The translations under genes and the position numbers were made by a program. A stretch of DNA of 39,005 bases from Psychrobacillus antarcticus (GTDB lineage Bacteria > Bacillota > Bacilli > Bacillales_A > Planococcaceae). The DNA lies in NCBI RefSeq assembly GCF_029533155.1, contig NZ_JAIZDB010000040.1, positions 1 through 39,005 of the forward strand, given 5' to 3'. Numbering within the stretch: position 1 is the stretch's first letter; each line of letters begins with the position of its first letter. Under the pieces are notes generated by a model. That model saw only the letters and a list, made by a program, of their open reading frames with translations. It had not been told where the DNA came from and made no database searches. Shown here piece by piece: positions 33,583-39,005 of the stretch.

Positions 33583-34566
33583 ATGAACCATTTAAAAGGA
33601 ATACACCATGTAACAGCGATTACAAGTAGTGCAGAAAAAAACTATGAATTTTTCACCTATGTACTAGGAATGCGTCTAGTAAAGAAAACAGTCAATCAGG
33701 ATGATATTCAAACGTATCATTTATTCTTCGCAGATGACAAAGGGTCAGCTGGTACAGATATGACATTCTTCGATTTTCCAGGTATTCCAAAAGGAACACA
33801 TGGAACGAATGAGATTTATAAAACAGCTTTCCGTGTACCGACAGATGCCGCACTGGATTACTGGATGAAACGCTTTGATAAATACGAGGTAAAAAATAAT
33901 GGTATAAAAGAAGTATTTGGGAAGAAGACTATTTCATTCGTAGACTTCGATGATCAACAATATATGTTGGTTTCTGATGAATTTAATGAGGGTATCGAAT
34001 CAGGAATACCTTGGCAAAATGGACCAGTGCCATTGGAATTTGCCATTACAGGTTTAGGACCAATTCATATCCGTATCGCTCAATTTGATTATTTTAAAGA
34101 AGTATTGGAAAAAGTAATGTTAATGCGTGAAATTGCTCAAGAAGGTTCACTGCATTTATTCGAAGTAGGCGAAGGTGGAAATGGTGCACAAGTAATTGTG
34201 GAACATAATATGATCTTGCCAGCTGGTCGACAAGGCTATGGTACAGTTCATCACGCAGCCTTCCGCGTAGAAGATACGAAAGTACTATATGAATGGATTG
34301 ACCATATGCAAGCATCTGGCTTTGGTACTTCTGGGTATGTGGATCGCTTCTTCTTTGAATCTTTATATGCACGTGTAGCAACAGGCATCCTTTTTGAATG
34401 GGCGACAGATGGACCAGGATTTATGGGGGATGAACCTTATGAAAAAGTTGGCGAAATCTTATCATTACCACCATTCCTTGAAGGAAAACGCGAACAGATT
34501 GAGGCATCCGTGCGACCGATCAACACAGTACGTAGCACGCTCAACATAGAAAAAGAGTACTTTTAA
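33583..34566 (+). CDS. mhqO: Ring-cleaving dioxygenase, MhqO/MhqA-like (glyoxalase fold)
   Basis: Two-domain VOC-fold metalloenzyme (327 residues) thought to open hydroquinone or catechol-type rings. Metal ligands are visible: IHHVTAI near the N-terminus, TVHHAAFRV at about 225, and the Glu in GILFEWATDGPGF at about 271. LGMRLVKKTVNQDD and the TYHLFFAD motif are typical of the MhqO subfamily. The start ATG has AAAGGAGG at good spacing. It is 18 nt before the FMN reductase gene, so the two form an operon behind the MhqR box. Exact substrate unknown. Confidence 0.88.
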   Translation: MNHLKGIHHVTAITSSAEKNYEFFTYVLGMRLVKKTVNQDDIQTYHLFFADDKGSAGTDMTFFDFPGIPKGTHGTNEIYKTAFRVPTDAALDYWMKRFDKYEVKNNGIKEVFGKKTISFVDFDDQQYMLVSDEFNEGIESGIPWQNGPVPLEFAITGLGPIHIRIAQFDYFKEVLEKVMLMREIAQEGSLHLFEVGEGGNGAQVIVEHNMILPAGRQGYGTVHHAAFRVEDTKVLYEWIDHMQASGFGTSGYVDRFFFESLYARVATGILFEWATDGPGFMGDEPYEKVGEILSLPPFLEGKREQIEASVRPINTVRSTLNIEKEYF

Positions 34567-34584
34567 GGAGGTGAAATAGAAAAA

Positions 34585-35187
34585 ATGGGCTTTTTAAATA
34601 AATTATTTGGACAAGAAAAACAACATGAGGAGGAAAAAACAATGACAAAATCAAATATAGGTATTATTTTAGGTTCAACACGTGAGGGACGCGTAAGTCC
34701 ACAAGTAGGGGCATGGGTAAAAGAATTAGCAGATAAACGTGGGGATGCAAACTACACAATTATCGATATCGCAGATTTCAAATTACCACTTTTAGGTGAA
34801 GCAGGCGGAGACGCATCAGGAGCAGCAGCTTGGTCAGCAGCGGTTGCAAAACAAGACGGTTTTGTATTCATCGTTCAAGAATACAATCACTCAATCACTG
34901 GAGCACTTAAAAATGCATTAGATTATCTACGTGAAGAGTGGAACAACAAAGCTGCAGGTATCGTATCTTACGGTTCTGTAGGTGGAGCTCGTGCAACAGA
35001 ACATTTACGTGGAATTCTATCTGAATTACTAGTAGCACATGTACGTGTTCATCCGGCTTTATCATTATTTACAGACTTCGAAAACGGTACAGTCTTCAAA
35101 CCAGCTGCAGTTCAAGCTGATTCAGTAAACCAAATGTTAGATCAAGTTATCCCTTGGACAACTGCATTAAACACAATACGTAAATAA
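34585..35187 (+). CDS. NADPH-dependent FMN reductase / quinone reductase-like flavoprotein
   Basis: Flavodoxin-like reductase (FMN_red family). Core motifs: IGIILGSTREGRVSPQVGAW (FMN phosphate loop), VFIVQEYNHSITGALKNALDY and GIVSYGSVGGARA. It probably reduces quinones or azo compounds with two electrons, or supplies FMNH2, complementing the dioxygenases. Two starts each have a good ribosome binding site: ATG 34585 after AAGGAGGTG (200 residues, with a 19-residue amphipathic leader MGFLNKLFGQEKQHEEEKT) and ATG 34642 after GAGGAGG (181 residues, the normal family length). Both may be used. A hairpin follows the stop. Confidence 0.85.
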   Translation: MGFLNKLFGQEKQHEEEKTMTKSNIGIILGSTREGRVSPQVGAWVKELADKRGDANYTIIDIADFKLPLLGEAGGDASGAAAWSAAVAKQDGFVFIVQEYNHSITGALKNALDYLREEWNNKAAGIVSYGSVGGARATEHLRGILSELLVAHVRVHPALSLFTDFENGTVFKPAAVQADSVNQMLDQVIPWTTALNTIRK

Positions 35188-35208
35188 TTTAAACCGATGT
35201 AAATTTCT

Positions 35209-35256
35209 ATAAATCACAAAATGTGCAAGAGCATATTTTGTGATTTATATGAATAA
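35209..35256 (+). terminator. Terminator-like hairpin after the FMN reductase gene
   Basis: ATAAATCACAAAAT pairs perfectly with ATTTTGTGATTTAT over a 12-nt loop. It is AT-rich with only a weak T tail, so it may be a weak terminator or an mRNA-stabilising structure. Confidence 0.55.
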
Positions 35257-35328
35257 ATTTTGATCAAAGCGCTATCAAATATATTGAAGGTTTCGCTCAG
35301 AATTTATAGTAGAAAGGGAGAGAACTAG

Positions 35329-35690
35329 ATGAACAAGATAGCAGGACATCATCATATTTCCATGATTACGAAAAAAGGACAACAAAACAACATGTTTTAT
35401 CAAAGGTGTTAGGGCTTCGTAGAGTAAAAAAACGGTCAATCAAGATGATCCTGGAGTGGCACCAGCGTATTGGAGACTTTGGATTGGAAGTGATGAAAAT
35501 AACAAATCGTTATTATTTTGAGAGTTTATATTTTAGAGAAGAAAACGGTATTTGGTTTGAGTTAGCGATAGACGGACCCGGTTTTACAGTAGATTCTACC
35601 ATTGAATCTCTGGGTAAAGGGCTAGACCTACCACCATTTTAAGAAGGCAAGCGAGCAGAAATTGAGGCAAAACTAGAGCCGATTGAGTAA
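35329..35690 (+). pseudogene. Internally deleted MhqO-like dioxygenase
   Basis: Starts properly (AAAGGGAG, then ATG) with MNKIAGHHHISMITKKGQQN, then frameshifts at FYQRC-stop. In the shifted frame LGLRRVKK and the next piece VNQDDPG match the family. About 200 central codons are missing: the sequence jumps to ITNRYYFESLYFREENGIWF and then IDGPGF, meets a stop (LPPF-stop), and ends EIEAKLEPIE. It keeps the first and last metal-ligand regions but lacks the middle, so no enzyme can be made. The intact paralogues on both sides show what is lost. Confidence 0.85.
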
Positions 35691-35783
35691 GAATCATAGG
35701 AAAAAATGAATGTAGTCGACTATACGTGGTTACCGTAAGCTGGTCGATTAGTTATTAAAATTTATCAAATAGAGGAGAAAATA

Positions 35784-36725
35784 ATGATGAAAAAACATAA
35801 TGGGGGAATTCACCATATTACAGCAATAGTAGGTCATCCACAGGAAAATATTGACTTTTATGCAGGGGTATTGGGTTTACGTTTAGTCAAGCAAACAGTA
35901 AACTTTGATGATCCTGGCACATACCATCTATACTTTGGGGATGGTGGAGGAAAACCAGGTACTATTATTACCTTCTTCCCTTGGGCAAATGCTTATCCAG
36001 GAAAAATTGGAGACGGTCAAGTTGGAGTTACAACGTATGTGGTGCCTACAGGAGCCCTAGGTTTTTGGGTCAATCGCCTAGCAACATTTGCTATTCCATT
36101 TAAAAAAGTAGAACGCTTTGGGGAGCATGTAGTTCAATTTGATGACCCACACGGTCTCCATTTAGAACTTGTTGAACGTGCAGAAGGTGAACAAAACAAC
36201 TGGACATTTGGTGGTGTAACTCCAGAAGTTGCGATTAAAGGCTTTGGTGGTGTAATACTTTACTCAAGCAGACCAGAAGAAACGGCAAAAACACTAACAG
36301 ATGTAATGGGGCTAGAGTTGGTTGGAACTGAGGGTGATTATACACGCTTTAAAGCAACCGCCGATATCGGTAATATAATAGATTTAAAAACGATCACTGG
36401 CGAACGCGGCTCGATGGGTGTTGGTACTGTTCACCATATAGCATGGCGTGCACAGGATGATGTGGATCATTTGGAATGGCAACAACATGCGATGAATCAC
36501 GGACAGCAAGTAACAGAGGTAAAAGACCGCAACTACTTTAATGCATTGTATTTCCGTGAGTCAGGGGAAATATTATTTGAAATTGCAACAGACCCTCCAG
36601 GATTTGCACATGATGAAACACTGGAAACAATGGGGACACAGTTAATGTTACCTGCACAATATGAACACAACCGTGATCAATTAGTTAATTCGCTTATTCC
36701 AATTCAAGTACGTCCAATCGACTAA
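35784..36725 (+). CDS. Ring-cleaving dioxygenase, MhqO-like, second intact copy
   Basis: Two-domain VOC-fold protein of 313 residues, paralogous to the gene at 33583. Metal-ligand motifs: GGIHHITAIVGHP, TVHHIAWRAQDD, and Glu in EILFEIATDPPGF. LGLRLVKQTVNFDDPGTYHL and YFGDGGGKPGTIITFF fit the family. It starts at ATG 35784 or the adjacent ATG 35787 after GAGGAG. It is followed after 8 nt by a flavin-reductase-like gene, together forming the second half of the mhq cluster. Confidence 0.88.
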   Translation: MMKKHNGGIHHITAIVGHPQENIDFYAGVLGLRLVKQTVNFDDPGTYHLYFGDGGGKPGTIITFFPWANAYPGKIGDGQVGVTTYVVPTGALGFWVNRLATFAIPFKKVERFGEHVVQFDDPHGLHLELVERAEGEQNNWTFGGVTPEVAIKGFGGVILYSSRPEETAKTLTDVMGLELVGTEGDYTRFKATADIGNIIDLKTITGERGSMGVGTVHHIAWRAQDDVDHLEWQQHAMNHGQQVTEVKDRNYFNALYFRESGEILFEIATDPPGFAHDETLETMGTQLMLPAQYEHNRDQLVNSLIPIQVRPID

Positions 36726-36742
36726 CAGAGGGGTTGAATATA

Positions 36743-37348
36743 TTGATTTCGATTGATCCAAAACAAAATAGTGAACGAGATAATTATAAACTTTTAATTG
36801 GTACTATCATTCCAAGACCCATTGCTTTCGTTACCACACAATCGGAGGATGGAATTGTTAATGGGGCACCATTTAGCTATTTCAATATTGTTTCGTCCAA
36901 CCCGCCCATGGTGTCACTTGCTATTCAAAGACCAAGTGGCCGAGTAAAGGATACTGCTCGTAATATATATGGAAACCAACAATTTGTTGTGCATATTGTG
37001 GATAATGAGAATGTAGCGAAAATCAATGAAACAGCAGCCTCATTACCTGCATCAGAAAGTGAAATCGAATTAGCAAATCTAACACTCGTACCAAGTGAAA
37101 ATGTATCTGTACCTGGTGTTAAGGAAGCAAAAGTTCGAATGGAATGCAGATTAGTACAAGCAATTTCTCTAGGTGGGGAAGAACCTGGTAGTGATTTATT
37201 CATTGGAGAAGTAGTCCGGTTTCATATAGATGAAGCAATTTATGAAGACGGGCGTATCGATCCAAGAGGTTTAAACGCTATAAGTCGTTTAGCTGGAACT
37301 AGTTATGCAACAATTGGCGAAATCTTTTCAAAGGAAAGACCCAAATAG
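36743..37348 (+). CDS. Flavin-reductase-like domain protein (DIM6/NTAB family)
   Basis: FMN-binding split-barrel protein of about 201 residues. Motifs: GTIIPRPIAFVTTQSEDG, NGAPFSYFNIVSSNPPMVSL and RVKDTARNIYGNQQFVVHIV, typical of the family's FMN site. It could supply reduced flavin or reduce quinones. I favour TTG 36743 as start, 9 nt after AGAGGGG; TTG 36734 touches that site. It is in the same cluster as the dioxygenase upstream and the hydrolase downstream. Confidence 0.82.
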   Translation: MISIDPKQNSERDNYKLLIGTIIPRPIAFVTTQSEDGIVNGAPFSYFNIVSSNPPMVSLAIQRPSGRVKDTARNIYGNQQFVVHIVDNENVAKINETAASLPASESEIELANLTLVPSENVSVPGVKEAKVRMECRLVQAISLGGEEPGSDLFIGEVVRFHIDEAIYEDGRIDPRGLNAISRLAGTSYATIGEIFSKERPK

Positions 37349-37418
37349 GGAACAACAATTAAATAGATGATACTAATTATTTCTAAATAGCCATCTTTGA
37401 ATGGAGAGAATAATTATT

Positions 37419-38030
37419 ATGGAACATATTTTTAAGCATGGAACAAATAGCGAGGGACCAGTCTTATTACTCTTACATGGCACTGGTGGTAATGAACATG
37501 ACTTACTATCTCTAGCGGATATAGTAGATCCCGAAGATTCCGTACTTAGTGTGCGCGGTAATGTATTAGAAAATGGGATGCCCCGTTTCTTTAAACGCTT
37601 AGCAGAAGGTATATTTGATGAAGAGGATCTAATATTCCGTACAAACGAGCTTAATGCTTTTTTAGAAGAAGCTTCAGCGAAGTATGAATTTGATCGCCAA
37701 AACAAAGTGGCTATTGGTTATTCAAATGGAGCAAATATAGCAGCAAGCCTTCTATTCCATTTTAAAGATGCACTAAAAGGTGCGATTTTACATCATCCGA
37801 TGGTACCAAGACGCGGTATAACGCTTCCAGATTTAACAGGAATCCAAGTATTTATTGCAGCAGGAACAAATGATCCGATTTGTCCACAACGAGAATCAGT
37901 TGACCTTCAACAACTATTAGAAGATGCAAAGGCAACGGTTGGTGTGAAATGGGTAAATACAGGACATCAGCTCACAATGACAGAAGTGGAAGCTGCAAAA
38001 CAATGGTATCAACAAGCTTTTAATAATTAA
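37419..38030 (+). CDS. mhqD: Alpha/beta hydrolase, MhqD-like carboxylesterase
   Basis: Serine hydrolase of about 203 residues in the phospholipase/carboxylesterase group. LLLLHGTGGNEHDLL gives the oxyanion region, AIGYSNGANIAASLL the nucleophile Ser, GTNDPICP the Asp and NTGHQLT the His. VRGNVLENGMPRFFKR is typical of MhqD. In B. subtilis mhqD is in the mhqNOD operon under MhqR, together with mhqO, which matches this cluster. I start at ATG 37419 (GGAGAG 10 nt upstream); ATG 37401 lacks a site. A clear terminator follows about 80 nt later. Confidence 0.88.
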   Translation: MEHIFKHGTNSEGPVLLLLHGTGGNEHDLLSLADIVDPEDSVLSVRGNVLENGMPRFFKRLAEGIFDEEDLIFRTNELNAFLEEASAKYEFDRQNKVAIGYSNGANIAASLLFHFKDALKGAILHHPMVPRRGITLPDLTGIQVFIAAGTNDPICPQRESVDLQQLLEDAKATVGVKWVNTGHQLTMTEVEAAKQWYQQAFNN

Positions 38031-38113
38031 TGTCAATGCCGCATTCTTAGCAAGTACAGGGAGTAAATTATTGATAGTTGATAAATAACCCTACATTTGA
38101 AGCTTGAAATACT

Positions 38114-38149
38114 AAAAAACTAATCGGTAACTAAACCGATTAGTTTTTT
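38114..38149 (+). terminator. Terminator of the mhq cluster
   Basis: AAAAAACTAATCGGT / ACCGATTAGTTTTTT, perfect 15-bp stem with a 6-nt loop; works in both directions. Confidence 0.9.
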
Positions 38150-38185
38150 ACATTCTCAATTGTTGTTTGGAAAGGAGAACAGTAA

Positions 38186-38242
38186 ATGAAATTTACTAAT
38201 CAATCAATCATTGATACTCTATCTAGCAAAAGAACAACGTAA
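38186..38242 (+). pseudogene. Start of a gene cut short, perhaps nitroreductase
   Basis: A good ribosome binding site (AAAGGAGAAC) and ATG begin an 18-codon frame, MKFTNQSIIDTLSSKRTT. The I-I-D-T-L-x-x-K/R-R-T pattern resembles the beginning of nitroreductase-like proteins such as MhqN, which would fit the neighbourhood, but the evidence is thin. The remaining bases to 38328 hold no recognisable continuation. Confidence 0.3.
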
Positions 38243-38346
38243 TGTATTTCAATTTTATAAATAAAGAATACTTAGTAGGATAATTTTTAATGGACGTTGA
38301 TGTAGAAAACAATTGGAAAATTTAATCATTGGTGGTGGGAATCTCA

Positions 38347-38739
38347 TTGAAAACTATTCAAAAGATGTATGACCATATAATTTGGTCTAACCAACGTATC
38401 CTTGAAACATTACAAAATGGTGCAGATGGAAGTCAAGAGGTAAATCGTTTGTTCTCTCATATCCTATTTGGAGAAAGAATTTGGATAACGAGATTACAAG
38501 GATTGGACAGTTCACAATTGCCAGTCTGGGGAGATGTTGATATGGAAATCTGTGCAGAACTTGCTCAGCATAATGAAGAGAGATTTAAGGAGTTTCTGAA
38601 TAATTTAGTAGATTCTGGCCTGGATAAATTAATATTCTATGGTTTAAATAACGAGCTACCACAATGGATGAGTAGAAGAAAAGGCATCTACTGTTGTGGA
38701 GATGCCTTTTTTTCGGTTCTACGTCAAATGTTGGGGTGA
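38347..38739 (+). pseudogene. DinB-family protein truncated by an insertion sequence
   Basis: Begins like a DinB/YfiT four-helix protein: KTIQKMYDHIIWSNQRILET, then LFSHILFGERIWITRLQG with the first metal His. The start is TTG 38347 behind GGTGGTGGGA. After LDKLIFYGLNN, where the family has a strand followed by the conserved HxxxHRGQ helix, the frame runs into unrelated sequence and then into the IS end (FFSVLRQMLG). The last helix with its metal ligands is missing, so the protein is probably inactive. Confidence 0.65.
38679..38713. terminator. Hairpin with T run at the insertion junction
   Basis: AAAAGGCATCT / AGATGCCTTTT with a 10-nt loop and following T residues. It lies between the broken DinB gene and the IS end. 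Confidence 0.7.
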
Positions 38740-39005
38740 AGTAAAATTTCCTTCACCTTAACCAACATGAGTTCCAATCTTTTTATACTTGTGCGTTAGT
38801 AATATTTTAGCTCGAAATCTCAAGAAATTTCGATAACCAAATGCGTTTCTTTTAATAACTTTTGTCAAATTATTAATGCCTTCTAAAAAACCATTAGAAT
38901 AGTTGTAAACAAAGCTATTAAGAATTTCTACTTGCCAATTTTGTAGCGTTTTTATAGCCTTATTGAATTCCGGAATATCCACTTGTTTTACATGCTCATA
39001 AAAAG
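38715..39005 (-). mobile_element. ISL3-family insertion sequence, one end only
   Basis: The probable terminal repeat begins GGTTCTACGTCAAATGTTGG at 38715; GG-T-C-T starts are usual for ISL3-family ends. The element continues beyond the window, so the other end and the target duplication cannot be checked. Confidence 0.55.
38758..39005 (-). CDS. ISL3-family transposase, C-terminal part
   Basis: The frame is open to the window edge and ends at TAA 38758. The visible 81 residues include WQVEILNSF, then YSNGFLEGINNLTKVIKR and NAFGYRNFLRFRAKILL, the C-terminal signature of ISL3 DDE transposases (the E of S-N-G-x-x-E-G-x-N is the third catalytic acid). It looks intact as far as it can be read, so this copy could be active. 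Confidence 0.85.
   Translation of the reverse strand, partial: FYEHVKQVDIPEFNKAIKTLQNWQVEILNSFVYNYSNGFLEGINNLTKVIKRNAFGYRNFLRFRAKILLTHKYKKIGTHVG

Noticed and set aside
35262-35278. Possible cre site ATCAAAGCGCTATCA before the dioxygenase pseudogene
   Set aside because: The invariant G is a C, and the reverse strand fits worse; carbon control of this cluster is not expected.
35720-35729. TAGTCGACTA palindrome near the second dioxygenase gene as an MhqR site
   Set aside because: Does not match the MhqR box beyond a central TCGA.

Overview
The window is 39 kb of an AT-rich, low-GC Gram-positive chromosome. Strong AGGAGG-type ribosome binding sites, several TTG and GTG starts, a match to the Bacillus cre consensus, an MhqR-type operator and Bacillus-like families (YqxD, BdhA, MhqD/MhqO, YtrA-type GntR) suggest a member of the Bacillales. 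A Planococcaceae relative (Psychrobacillus, Lysinibacillus or Sporosarcina type) is my best guess, but this is inference without any search.

Layout. 1-8.85 kb is mostly housekeeping or core accessory: the 3' part of sbcC, an M48 membrane protease carrying ankyrin repeats, a three-gene SsuABC/TauABC-type ABC transporter, a YqxD/YaiI protein, a lipoprotein glycerophosphodiester phosphodiesterase and the tRNA hydroxylase TrhO. 8.9-13 kb is a small island: two diverged copies of a roughly 0.5-0.6 kb structured intergenic repeat flank a metallo-beta-lactamase-fold hydrolase, a SurA/PrsA-like lipoprotein and a broken lipoprotein gene. A second broken lipoprotein gene abuts the right repeat. 13-20.7 kb holds a ketopantoate-reductase-like gene divergent from a TetR regulator, an IS1182-like relic, a GNAT plus D-serine dehydratase pair, a butanediol-type dehydrogenase, a GntR plus DUF1648 membrane protein pair, and a cyclophilin. 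20.8-21.8 kb is a graveyard of mobile DNA: a multiply frameshifted tyrosine recombinase and the 3' end of a group II intron.

21.87-32.97 kb is the most interesting part: a ROK-family regulator translationally coupled to a complete OppBCDF-type ABC importer with its binding lipoprotein, followed by two tandem cytoplasmic GH20-like beta-hexosaminidases. The promoter has a perfect 11-bp inverted repeat over the -10 region, resembling XylR/NagC operators, and a full cre match just downstream. I read this as a self-regulated, catabolite-controlled system that imports N-acetylhexosamine-containing oligosaccharides through a peptide-type ABC transporter and trims them inside the cell.

33-38.1 kb is an enlarged mhq-type quinone or electrophile detoxification cluster: a MarR regulator (MhqR-like), two intact MhqO-like ring-cleaving dioxygenases, a third internally deleted copy, an NAD(P)H-dependent FMN reductase, a flavin-reductase-like protein and an MhqD-like hydrolase. 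A very good MhqR box lies before the first dioxygenase. The right edge has a DinB-family gene truncated by an ISL3-family insertion sequence that runs out of the window.
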